Shown here in pieces: positions 55,001 to 63,422 of a DNA stretch of 64,000 nt. Source of the DNA: Sabellastarte sp. h YS-2021. Taxonomy: Eukaryota; Annelida; Polychaeta; Sabellida; Sabellidae. Both the position numbers and the translations under genes were made by a program. Position 1 is the stretch's first letter. Each line of letters opens with the position of its first letter. The DNA lies in the NCBI GenBank assembly GCA_964017235.1, contig OZ024933.1, positions 7,567,962 to 7,631,961 of the forward strand, in the 5' to 3' direction. The notes under the pieces are model-generated. The model searched no databases, was not told the DNA's origin, and worked only from the letters and a program-made list of their open reading frames with translations.

Positions 55001-58000
55001 TGAATGTACTTAATGCACGAAATAAAAAGGATATTATTTTCCTCTTAATTGTTATGTCTCCCTAAAGTGTTTCTGCAAAGTATATAGATTTTATCGGTGA
55101 CACTGCTTCTTCAATGACAGCATATTCATGTCTGTACTTACAAAACTGTTTTGGTCAGAAATAGCATCTTTCTATTTTTTTCTAGGATGATACAGAGGAG
55201 GACAATGATTGCATAGAGGTTGAGCAGTACTTTACCTGTGCAAGTGAACCAGAAACCTGGACAAGTCTAAAGGAACCCATTGTAAACAACTCCAAATATA
55301 GCCAATGTGGCGAATTGGCTCGGGTGAATATTTTTAGCTGGCATTTGATTGAAATAAAAAGGGTTTTTATGTGTTAAAAAGTAATGATTTTTTTACAAAA
55401 TGAACTGATTCATTTTAAGCTATGATTTTAAATCTTAAATTTCCATGGAAATTTTAATCGCAACCTGTAAGTGGACTGAGGTGGAAGCTGATTGTTTAGT
55501 TATTGTTTCGTAGTTTTCAGATATAAAAATAGTACAACGTTAGTAATGTAAAAGTAGAATAACCACAAAGGAATAACTGGCAGAGGTACTTACACTCGTA
55601 AACAACATACAATCAGAAATCAATTAGAAAATATTATCACTAATTTAAATGGTATATAAACCATTTTAAAAGCATTAAGGATTACCAAAAACCACTAAAT
55701 GTATTTTCTGAATTATTATTTGGGTAATTCTAAATTCTTTTAAAATGCTTATTCATTATTCCAATGTTTATCTGTTCCTAAAATAGCTTTACAAGAGTAA
55801 CAATAAACATCATGGATTAAAAAGAGGCTCATGACAATTAGCACAGTTTCATATGATCGCACCCTTTAAAATTATGTTGTCACGGGGCATTGTTCTTGAT
55901 CTCATTTTTGCAGGAATCAACGTGTGATCTGCCAGAACACCATTCAGTGATGGATGAACTGAGGGAAAGGGTGCAAGTCTGCAAGGTAAATACATTTTAA
56001 GGGGAAAGTTTCACCAGACAGGATTTTACTGGGTGATGATTCTGTTAAGACATTACAAAGTGCCAGGAATATTGGAGTTACCTTTGATGAAACCATTGTC
56101 TGTGGCTGACCACATATCTGCGGTTTGCAAATCTGTAAACTTTCATCTCCAAAACAAGGCAAAATTACAAAATACATCACCAAAGATGATGTTGTATACT
56201 AGTGCATTCGCTCATTACTTCCAGACTGGATTATGCAAATGCTACACTCTTTGGGCTCCCCAGTTCCCAGTTGAACAGACTACAAAGGATTTTAAACAAT
56301 GCTGCTAGGCTAGTCACACTTAGCTCTAGAGATTATCATATTTCTGAGATTACCTATAACCTTCACTGGTTACCTATCAAACAAAGAATCAATTTCAAAA
56401 CTTTACTTCTAACTTTCAAAGCTCTGAATGACAGTGCTCCTAGTTACATAAAGGAGCTACTGAAACAGTATAACCCTTCAAGAACACTAAGATCCTCTGA
56501 TGGCTTGCTTCTCACTGTTCCCAAGTCCGTCCACAGAATCACAGGCGACAGATCCTTTTCTTACAGTGCACCTAAACTTTGGAACAATCTACCAATTGAA
56601 ATAAGAAGAATTACAGAACTCTCCAGTTTTAAAAGTGCAATAAAAGGACTGCTATTCAATGAAGCATATAATCACCCTTTGTAAACTCCCAAGTGTCACT
56701 GAATATATTTTATAGATTTTGGCACTTTAAAGACCTATTGTATTGCCGCAGCCATTGCCAAGTTCAGTACAACTACCGGTTAATTGGCTATCAATCAGTT
56801 CACCCCTTTTTATTTTCTGTATGATTTATGATTTAAATATACCCATCATTTTTTAAACACAACAGTAAAATAAAACAGTTCAACATAATTCAAGCACTGG
56901 TGTATTTTTATTTCATTCAAAAATCTCATATCCAGCCTTATCAATTTAATATATACTAAATCGGAGAATTTCAATACAAAGGTACAGAAATGAGGTTTCA
57001 CTGCATGTGTTAGACTAGATTGGACATGTCATGAAGGTTTTCATCGGTTAGTTTTATTTCCTTTTTCGTGATGATTTTAATAATCTTCTCAATTTTCTCA
57101 AACAATTCAGCAGAAATGGGGAAAACTATGAATTGCGTTGTTTAGGACAACATAGTTGGTGAAAGAACCTCTCATCTTATTTCAATACCTTTTGGGTGGA
57201 TTTGTTTGTTTGTATTTAAGTTGTAGTTTAAAAAGCAGTTTTCTGTGGAAGAACGACATTGTTTATGTTCTGGTTGGTGTGTTGTGCATTTGGTTATTTC
57301 TGAGGGAGCATCTTGTTAAAGTAGAAATTGAGTAATGTTTTGAAATTGAAATTGGTTGATTTAAATTGAGTTAAATTAATTAATTAATTAATTTATATCT
57401 GCTGGCAATAAAGTATTTATATTGTGTTCAACAAGTAAACCAGAGTTATCAAATGTGGTCTGATTCCAGTCACCACCCACCTGCCTTTTGTTAAACCACA
57501 AAAGACAATAATTTTGTACTTGACTACTATTTTACCATTACCCTACCTTTTAAGAGTTTTCAGTGATAAAAGTTGACCCAAAATGGCGTCATACACATAC
57601 AAAATAGTGTAAATGTTTAACTTTTCACCAGTTGTTTCAACAGACATTCAAAATCAATTTAATATTTAAGCAGAATCATATTTACATGAAACATATACTG
57701 TAAATGGCCCGTGGCTAATTTTGTGTTAAATGGGATGTAAAATTTACCTTTACTAATTACAAGTTACTGCACTGATTTCAGTGTCATTTTTTGAAACAAA
57801 TATAAGTATTCACTGGTTGATCCAAAATATAACATAGCATGATGTCCTTGTCAATCAGCAAAAATTCATTGACAGTGACCTTATTTTTGTGGAAATCTCT
57901 TTTTGCATGTGTTACATTTCAATCGTAGGATTAAGTCTACCAAAATAGTTGTTAATTTGTTCATACTGCAATGTGTCTTTTACATTTGTAGTTTGAAAAA

Positions 58001-61000
58001 GAGCTCATGATGACATGAGAGAAATATTATTAGCTTGTCCCATTATATCCTAGGCTAGTAAAAGACATGTTTGAGACAACTTTGCTATTTTTACAGGACA
58101 GGTTGAACGTTAACATGAATGATAGCCTCATGTTTGTTCCTGTAGCCTGTGTTAAGAAGAAACACTCATCTTTGAATGTCTGTCAGAACCATGTTACTGA
58201 TGATCATACCACCTCAGTGAGAGAACTGCAAATCAAAAACCAGTGAGCTTATAATATTCCAATGATTGCTTCAATCAATTAAGCAGTTTTCAATGTTGTG
58301 GCTGTAGAGTTTGTTCATACAATTACAAAGTGTTTTTTATTTACTTTTGGATATTCTCTCTATAAACTTAAATGAAATATTAGAAAGTCACTGAATGGAA
58401 ATTACTGCACTATTGGAAGAGATAATATTTGAACGCCCAGGAAAATTATTCTTGACTGTAATATAAATTAAACATATTGAAAAGTGTATAATGAATGTTT
58501 GAAAATTAAATTTATGAAGGTATGTATTAAGATGTCATGTTTCTAATTTCAAAGATAACAACCATTAACATGAAGTCAGTTTTCACTGTGATACAAATTG
58601 AGGCTTCCAAAGATTTTCTGTGTATAAATCTATAACAAGCACTGAACTATGTTCAATTACTAAATATGGTAAATGTAAAAGTTAAATTGGCATAATAAAT
58701 TAATAAAAACTGGACTGTATTGCCAATTGAATAAATGTGTAAATTGTTCCGTAAATGAAGGTCATACCTCAGTTCTACAAATGGAGACTCCTGTGCCATA
58801 ACTGTATGGTACTAACATGTTTTGTTTACCTGTTTACAACTACAGCATTGGGGAACTGGGCATTCGGCACAGACAGAACAAGGCTAACAAATTAGAGAGG
58901 GAGGCAGAAACAATGACACAATGCATCACTGAGATGGTATAAATATGCAACATACTGAAACACTTGATACTCCAAAGTTATAATGAGTTGCAGGATAAAG
59001 AATTACAATAATGTTTTGAGGGATATTTTAGAATTCAAAAATATGAAATGCACACACACCAAAAATCCTTGAAAGATCATACCTTTGGCTAATGCATTGA
59101 AATGATATATAATAAGTGGGCAATATTGCTCCTTGTTGTTAATAACTGTAATAAGTTTTAAATGTATAACATTTATTTTGCTTGTCATGTAAATTCTGCT
59201 TATACCTTTACCTATTTTACAGGAGAGTATTGTCTCTTCTGTGGAAGTGGTTCATGATTTGCCACAAGTTGAGGCTGTGCAGCAACAGTGTGATGACTTA
59301 AAGGAGGTAAGTGTTGTAGGTAACACATCCACCTCTTGGCATGATGAAGTTGAATCGAGGTCCTCAGTGGTTTAGTGGTTAGCAAGTCTGGCATCTGAAT
59401 GCAGGCTGTCACCTCTGTGCTGGTTCGAGTTCCACAAGTGGCAATGCCGAAAACCTCGTCCAATATGACCAAGGCATTTGAACAGGGCATAAAACCACAG
59501 TTTGTATTTATTGGTAATTTTGATAAAAGTTTCACACAAATAGGGTTTTCTGGTATGCATAATTAAATATTGTCAGTTATATCTTAAACCGTACATTGCC
59601 AATAGGAAAGAGAATGTCTGTTAAGGTTTATCAGAACATATGAAATTAATATTGGTTGATCTGTTCTTGTTTCTGTCATTGCCACAAATAATTTTCAGTT
59701 TAAAGATGTATCACTCCTGGTACCTAGTTTATAAAGGATAGTTTAATCTTGCAGGTTGCAGCTACTCAGGAGAAAGCACAAACTTTGAGTTCAGCTCATA
59801 AACTGCAGGGAGATTACAGGCAAGTAGTGAAGTGCTACTTTATTGTGTTGCATGGATACTCAGTACAATATCTATAACATATTTATAACATTCTGACTTC
59901 ACAAGTACAACATAAGCTTTGGTGACTGAAATTTTGCCATTTTACGTCAATGAAGTTCTTCTTCCTGCAGCCAGGGTTAGGGCCAAATAACAAAGAACAG
60001 CCATTTTACATTGTCATCGAAAAAACTATATATTTACATGTACCTGGGATTGAACTGTAGTTACTGTGTTATGCTAGACAAGTGTTGCCAACGTAAGCCA
60101 CAGTAGTAGATAATGTGTTCTATAAATAAAAGGTTGTATTATAAAATTGAAAAAATAAATAATTGTATATCAGGTTAGTAAGCCAACTGGGAGAAAGCCT
60201 AAATAAAGTATCTGATCATAAAGTACAGATTTGTCACAGATAGGTGCATTAATTCACTAAAAAGAGAAGTAACAATAAAAATTGACTGGTTTTGGTTTTC
60301 CTGAGCAAATGAAGAAACCATCCTTTTCTTGAAGAGATAGAGAAGAAGCCAAAGTTTTGATTGAGACAAATATTTAAAAATATTCTTTTCTTTCAGAGGT
60401 GCTGATGGGATCAATGAGAAGATTGTAGAGGACAACACTCTGAATGTTGATGGCACTGGACATGACATTACCACTGCTCAGCAACTGCCAAGGAAACAAG
60501 AGGGACAGGAGTTTGTTCTCGCCAAACTCAATAATAAAGTCAAGGATGAGGCCACAGAAAGGCTCATGGACATTCATCCTGAGCTGGCGCAGAACATTTC
60601 CAAACAGGTAGAGAAGTCCAAATAAAAACTTTATGAACAGGTAAAATTCAAAAAACCTTTTTTCCTTGATAAAATATATAAAATATTGCTTTAAAATCTT
60701 GGAACAAAGCTATCAAATGATTTTCAGCTTTCAGTTCCTTGAATCTTTACTCTATTAGTTGTTTATAAAAGTTTTTTGATCAAAAATTAAAAATTGGGAA
60801 AAATTGGCTGAAATCAAAATTGCAGATGATGTATGTCCAAATTTTTGAGGAGTGTTCTTATTCAAAATTTTACAAAGGAACTTTTATAGTTATACGAGAT
60901 TATATTGGATATTTTTTGATGCATGACTTTATGTTATGATTATCTGATCTCCCCAGTAATATTATAAACCTTATATAATGAAGGAAACCAGATTGCATCC

Positions 61001-62197
61001 AGTGCATATTGAATGATGTTACCTATGAGTTTTCCCAAGTTATATTTGAAAGATTCATTTTCCCAGACTACAGCATCCAACATATTTTCCATTGTTTTTA
61101 TGTATAATATAGTTTTAATCCATAAAAATAATTCTATCTCAGTGAAAGTAAGATGGATAACCATGCAATCACTATCAAATTAATCTATATAACCTGTAGG
61201 AAGGATTGTCGGATAATAACTCAAATGATTTGAGTAGCTTTATAATTTAAGAAACAGGGGCCATGGTGGCACAGTGGTAACACTCACCTCCCACCTCTGA
61301 GGTCGGCTGTTCAAATCCTGAACCCTATGTGGGAAATTTGTAGTTGCTTACCAATGATCAGCAGTTTACGGTACAAGACTTGATTAACTGTATGTACTGG
61401 TTTCCTCTGGCCTTAAAACTTCCCGTTGTGATATGACTTATACAGTGTTGAAAGCGACATTAAACCCAAATAAATAAAAGTTAGGAGGGTTTCAATGGTT
61501 TCAATGCTTGAAATTTAGATTGAATATCCATTATTTCATTCACAGATTTTCAAGATTTCCCACAATTTTCTCGAGTCTAAGTGATAAAGCTAGAGCCATG
61601 ATTTGCTAGTCTGCATTTGCTAATGACAAAGGTCAAAAGTTTGAGAAGAGGACATTGTCATCGTTTCAACTGTTTTAAGTATAAGATAGAACATATTGAC
61701 TCTCAGAGAATACATCTATTCTGTATGATCCACTGAAAACCTAAAAGTATTGATTACTGACCAGAATTTGTTTATGCCTGCTTAATAATTGTCCAAAACT
61801 CATCCTCCCAATCAGTAAGAGTCGTATTTTTGTCATATATATAATATGTTTTTTGGTGTGTTCACAGGTAATCAACATTTTCACTTCATGAAAATATAAT
61901 GTTACGAGGAATTTTGGTTGGGTAACATTGATATTAATCACAGATCTTAAGTTATTTATGCATCAGACTATTCTCTGTGTGCTTTACAGTCCCCTGTTTC
62001 TTGAGAATACATCTGTCAATGTAGACTATTGTTCTTGTTTGTAAGGAACACTGCATGGAAAAAGATGCTCTCAAAGAAACAACATTCAAGGCATTTGAAA
62101 GCTGTGAGAAGCAGCCATTGGACAGGAAGCCCTACACTGATGACAAGGTCCAGGGCCGATTGAAAGAACTGACTGACAATAGTGAGATTCTCAAAAA
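42930..62197 (+). CDS. Modular coiled-coil-like protein gene, at least 14 exons, partial at both ends
   Basis: Exons: 42930-43010, 44009-44101, 45035-45181, 45670-45741, 46544-46615, 48148-48240, 55186-55323, 55914-55985, 58097-58242, 58846-58936, 59223-59306, 59755-59819, 60397-60607, 62046-62197. All join without stops, about 500 codons in total. Eight exons form two tandem A-B-C-D blocks, all phase 0; A and B look like LExVQxxxDGFxK and NRxFRIxFxGxxLExRVQK. Later exons are rich in Glu, Lys and Gln with heptad-like spacing ([19 protein letters not shown]), suggesting coiled coil. No signal peptide, membrane segment or known domain is seen. 5' exons are missing and the last donor runs out of the window. 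I do not recognise the family. Introns carry LINE and MITE insertions. Confidence 0.75.
44009..44101 (+). CDS. Exon B1 (31 codons)
   Basis: Acceptor CACTTAACAG, donor TCAGAG|GTAAAT, phase 0-0. It reads [20 protein letters not shown], then [11 protein letters not shown]. Exactly the length of B2 at 48148, with about two thirds of residues identical or similar; beta-strand-like alternation of hydrophobics in the first half. Confidence 0.8.
45035..45181 (+). CDS. Exon C1 (49 codons)
   Basis: Acceptor TTTTCATGTAG, donor GTTCAG|GTGAAT, phase 0-0. Shares with C2 the pattern (S/C)(L/I)EV(D/E)Q(C/Y)...(E/P)ETW...K.P...N...KY, and is 3 codons longer. Conserved Trp and Tyr suggest a folded element rather than a linker. 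Confidence 0.8.
45670..45741 (+). CDS. Exon D1 (24 codons)
   Basis: Acceptor CTTTCTCAG, donor TTCAAG|GTAAGC, phase 0-0. [20 protein letters not shown] then LTFK, the same length as D2 ([20 protein letters not shown] then QVCK). The shared core is C.L..HHSV.D.LR.. Confidence 0.8.
46544..46615 (+). CDS. Exon A2 (24 codons)
   Basis: Acceptor TTGTTTTACAG, donor CAGAAG|GTAAGT, phase 0-0. [20 protein letters not shown] then GFQK. Starts the second module. Both flanking introns resemble those of A3: acceptor region ACCTTTAC...TTTTACAG, and CACATCCACCTC after the donor. Confidence 0.85.
46616..48147 (+). other. Intron A2-B2
   Basis: Paralogous to intron A1-B1. A SINE-like tail near 47465-47515 (CTGTTGAACAGGGCATAAAA) matches the 3' end of the SINE at 59357 (TTTGAACAGGGCATAAAACC). 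The long open frame at 47195-47500 is intronic by splice-phase reasoning. Confidence 0.55.
48148..48240 (+). CDS. Exon B2 (31 codons)
   Basis: Acceptor GATTTAACAG, donor TATAAG|GTAAGC, phase 0-0. [20 protein letters not shown] then [11 protein letters not shown]. Paralogue of B1. The following intron is the one expanded by LINE-2. Confidence 0.85.
49026..49052 (+). other. 2A-like motif GDISLSPGP in LINE-2 leader
   Basis: [15 protein letters not shown] immediately precedes the endonuclease ([10 protein letters not shown]). It occupies the same position as GDVALNPGP in LINE-1. Both the Glu and the Asn of the 2A core are replaced by Ser, so it is probably non-functional. Confidence 0.5.
49070..49720 (+). 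pseudogene. LINE-2 APE-type endonuclease (broken)
   Basis: [14 protein letters not shown] in the leader frame. Then [12 protein letters not shown] in the 49148 frame, where the catalytic Glu of the usual TETW is Lys. [18 protein letters not shown] follows. After a frameshift (49236 frame) come [10 protein letters not shown] (the GDFN block) and ISDTLAVFF (the SDH block with His changed). Loss of two catalytic positions plus frameshifts means no activity. Confidence 0.8.
50006..51408 (+). pseudogene. LINE-2 reverse transcriptase (broken, YADD kept)
   Basis: A linker frame at 50006-50296. Then fingers with [20 protein letters not shown] (about 50490-50550), a stop at 50614, [14 protein letters not shown] and [16 protein letters not shown] (motif A, about 50718-50760). 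Next [20 protein letters not shown] (motif B, about 50882-50942) and [12 protein letters not shown] (motif C, YADD at 50987-50998), and finally [11 protein letters not shown] and the [10 protein letters not shown] block, which is cut by the insertion. Catalytic aspartates survive but the frame is broken. Confidence 0.85.
51409..52521 (-). mobile_element. 5'-truncated L1/Tx1-like LINE nested in LINE-2, 8-bp TSD
   Basis: Flanked by TCACTTCT at 51401-51408 and 52522-52529; removing 1113 bp plus one repeat restores the interrupted LINE-2 reading ...[17 protein letters not shown]. On its own (minus) strand it ends in a short A-rich tail (AAAAAAAAGAAA, seen from the plus strand as TTTCTTTTTTTT at 51410). 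It holds only the 3' end of an L1-group ORF2. It inserted after LINE-2 was already in the intron. Confidence 0.9.
52007..52540 (-). pseudogene. L1/Tx1-like ORF2 C-terminal region with zinc-binding domain
   Basis: The open minus frame carries [40 protein letters not shown] and then [20 protein letters not shown], the CxxC...HxxxxC cluster of the RVT zinc-binding domain, followed by [14 protein letters not shown]. This domain follows RT in L1 and Tx1 clade LINEs and is absent from CR1/L2 types. Remarkably, over 500 bp are still open, so the insertion is fairly young. The frame runs a few residues past the TSD into LINE-2 sequence. Confidence 0.85.
53061..53550. other. Intronic, no feature recognised
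   Basis: Between LINE-2 and the MITE. No repeat or open frame that I can support. Confidence 0.5.
53551..54021. mobile_element. MITE-like element, CAGGGCCCGTATTCACGAAA end
   Basis: The left end CAGGGCCCGTATTCACGAAA is followed by GGTCTTAGACTTAGCC. On the right, TTAAGCCTAAGACTGGTCTT...CTTAGA (53991-54021) is the inverted counterpart of GGTCTTAGACTTAG...AGGCTTAA, but the outermost 20 bp of the right end are missing. A second GTATTCACAAAGGGTGACTT at 53649 repeats the terminus internally. No coding capacity. Confidence 0.7.
54031..55185 (+). other. Right part of intron B2-C2
   Basis: The last 100 bases (from CTTCTTCAATGACAGCAT near 55103) match intron B1-C1 (TTCTTCAATGACAGCATG near 44973), confirming common descent. 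The open frames at 54396-54712 overlap each other and lack a family match. Confidence 0.5.
55186..55323 (+). CDS. Exon C2 (46 codons)
   Basis: Acceptor TTTTTTCTAG, donor GCTCGG|GTGAAT, phase 0-0. [20 protein letters not shown], then [15 protein letters not shown] and SKYSQ. Paralogue of C1; the donor start GTGAATNTTTTNAGCTGGCAT-like text is shared with C1 (GTGAATGCTGATTGACTGGC). Confidence 0.8.
55914..55985 (+). CDS. Exon D2 (24 codons)
   Basis: Acceptor ATTTTTGCAG, donor TGCAAG|GTAAAT, phase 0-0. [20 protein letters not shown] then QVCK. Closes module 2. Confidence 0.8.
56040..56740 (+). mobile_element. CR1/L2-like LINE 3' fragment
   Basis: A 160-residue open frame (56202-56684) carries [40 protein letters not shown] and [17 protein letters not shown] with [10 protein letters not shown]: the complete post-RT tail of a CR1/L2-like ORF2. 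Upstream (56045-56200) more RT sequence ([24 protein letters not shown]) is split over two frames. 5'-truncated; the 3' UTR ends near the GCACTTTAAAGACC word. It lies in sense orientation in the intron after D2 and is a different subfamily from LINE-2. Confidence 0.85.
56741..58096 (+). other. Intron D2 to exon 58097
   Basis: Near 57825-57860, ATGTCCTTGTCAATCAGCAAAAATTCATTG matches the intron after D1 (ATATCCTTGTCAATCAGC near 46402). The tandem duplication therefore included the intron downstream of D. Also a TTAA microsatellite near 57376-57402. Confidence 0.6.
58097..58242 (+). CDS. Exon 9 of the modular gene (48 codons + 2 nt)
   Basis: Acceptor TTTTTACAG, donor AACCA|GTGAGC, phase 0-2. 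[20 protein letters not shown] then [10 protein letters not shown] and [10 protein letters not shown]. It takes the position after a D-type intron where an A exon would be expected, but similarity to A is not evident. Confidence 0.65.
58846..58936 (+). CDS. Exon 10 (coiled-coil-like)
   Basis: Acceptor AACTACAG, donor GAGATG|GTATAA, phase 2-0. (H)[19 protein letters not shown] then [11 protein letters not shown]. Charged with heptad-like hydrophobics. Confidence 0.7.
59223..59306 (+). CDS. Exon A3 (28 codons), third A-type exon
   Basis: Acceptor CTATTTTACAG, donor AAGGAG|GTAAGT, phase 0-0. [20 protein letters not shown] then QQCDDLKE, matching A2 ([13 protein letters not shown]). Flanking intron sequence is also alike on both sides. 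Confidence 0.8.
59357..59500 (+). mobile_element. tRNA-derived SINE (family 3)
   Basis: The A-box-like TGGTTTAGTGGTTAGCA at 59369, the B box GGTTCGAGTTCC at 59422-59433, then a body ending TTTGAACAGGGCATAAAACC. An isolated tail of the same family is seen near 47480 and possibly 46270. It sits in the intron right after A3. Confidence 0.65.
59755..59819 (+). CDS. Exon 12, GC donor
   Basis: Acceptor AATCTTGCAG; donor TTACAG|GCAAGT, phase 0-2. [20 protein letters not shown] then Y. The donor is GC instead of GT in an otherwise perfect consensus, and the phase matches the next exon exactly. Confidence 0.7.
60174..60239 (+). pseudogene. Decayed duplicate of exon 12
   Basis: Homologous to 59755-59819 (GGAGAAAGC, CTCATAAACTGCAG versus ATCATAAAGTACAG, and ACAG ends). 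It is 66 nt, symmetric phase 2-2, and open as (R)[20 protein letters not shown] then H. The acceptor CAG is kept but the donor position reads ATAGGT, so it should not be spliced as an exon. Confidence 0.5.
60397..60607 (+). CDS. Exon 13 (longest exon)
   Basis: Acceptor TTCTTTCAG, donor AAACAG|GTAGAG, phase 2-0. (R)[40 protein letters not shown], then [20 protein letters not shown] and AQNISKQ. Polar, helix-prone second half. Confidence 0.8.
60608..62045 (+). other. Intron 13, holds a SINE
   Basis: AT-rich intron. Apart from the SINE at 61255 nothing is recognised. Minus-strand open frames at 60940 and 61741 are chance. Confidence 0.6.
61255..61480 (+). mobile_element. tRNA-derived SINE (family 1)
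   Basis: CAGGGGCCATGGTGGCACAG, CTCCCACCTCTGAGGTCGGC, B-box-like GTTCAAATCCTG, then TGTATGTACTGGTTTCCTCT and TACAGTGTTGAAAGCGACAT with AAATAAATAAA. Full length, moderately diverged. TSD not clear. Intronic in the sense orientation. Confidence 0.88.
62046..62197 (+). CDS. Exon 14, last exon seen
   Basis: [40 protein letters not shown], then [10 protein letters not shown], phase 0-2. Donor AAAAA|GTGAGT. The acceptor is TTTGTAAG, an unusual AAG. The frame stays open upstream to a TAG acceptor at about 62026, an alternative start giving a few more codons. The gene must continue beyond 64000. Confidence 0.7.
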
Positions 62198-62716
62198 GTG
62201 AGTAGTATAAGACAACAGGAGAATTAGTTTATCTAAGAAAAGTGGAACCCCACCCCCCAATTTTTTTTTCATTTTTCTAGCAATTGATACCAGACATTTA
62301 TCCATATATTTCTGTTTCTGATACATTATTGCATTTTAGACACAGCAGGCTATAAGACAACTCAACTTTATAAAGGCACTATTTTGTCCAAAATATTCTA
62401 GGCAATATTTTTCATTTTTGTTTTGAAAGATTTTCTGTATCAACTGTCCTTTGTTTTTGTATTTTTGTATTTTTTATACTGAATATCTGAATGTACTACA
62501 GGACTCAAAGTGCTATTTTATCCAACCCACTTCACAAGTACATCCCAACTTTCAAGTTACTAAGTTTCGACTAACTTATTGACAGATACTCAAGAATGAC
62601 CATTTATCAATATTTGAGGTTATTCAGCATGCCACTGGGGAAAGGACCAAATGACAGAGGACCACCATTTTATGTGGTTTATGTTACAGTAAATATGCCA
62701 AATAATTAAATGTAGT

Positions 62717-63422
62717 TATGTTACAGTAAATATGCGAAATCAGTAAATATTGCCTAAAACTTTCAGATCTCTGGTTCACAATAGATTCTTAAAGAATACA
62801 TGGGGATTTAAATTTCTGTTGAATGAAAATGTAGTTACAATATGTTAAAATTTTGAAACTGAAATTTAAATTAATTTTTAAAACTTTATTTAATGCCAAT
62901 AAAACTCTTTTTATCTATCAGTCATATAAAAATGGTGAAAAGTTAAATGATCCTTAATCATTTGTAGGGATGTCAAATGTCCTTAAGTAGCTGTGGGATT
63001 GAAAATAATATAAGCTAAAACGAAATATTTACTGAAAGTACATACCGAAAATTTGTAAATATAAATATTTAGAAGTCTAGTGCTATTTTTTCAACATAAT
63101 ATTTGCATGTAATGTACTGCAAAGTGATGTATGCTTACTATATTCTGAAAGTCTCTGTTTCAATATTATGTATATTTTTGTTTACAGTTCAATATTATAT
63201 ATTTACAACAAGTAAACAAATAAAGTTTCATTTCACATATTTACTGAAAGTCAAACCAGTAAATTTGTGAAATAACACAGGTTATAAATCAGTAAATGTG
63301 TGTATTTACTGAATATTTTAGGGAATATGCGTATTTACTGACCAAATCAATAAATCTGCGTACTTGCTGAAAATTTCAGTAAATACACCTATTCACTGAT
63401 TTCACATATTTACTGTAACATA
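62717..63422. mobile_element. 706-bp MITE with long TIRs
   Basis: The left end TATGTTACAGTAAATATGCG (62717) and the right end, read inverted as TATGTTACAGTAAATATGTG (from 63422), match at about 30 of the first 32 positions and continue more weakly to TTTCAG (62766). No coding capacity; the interior repeats GTATTTACTGA-type words. A further direct copy of the terminus lies just outside at 62680-62700. Confidence 0.8.
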
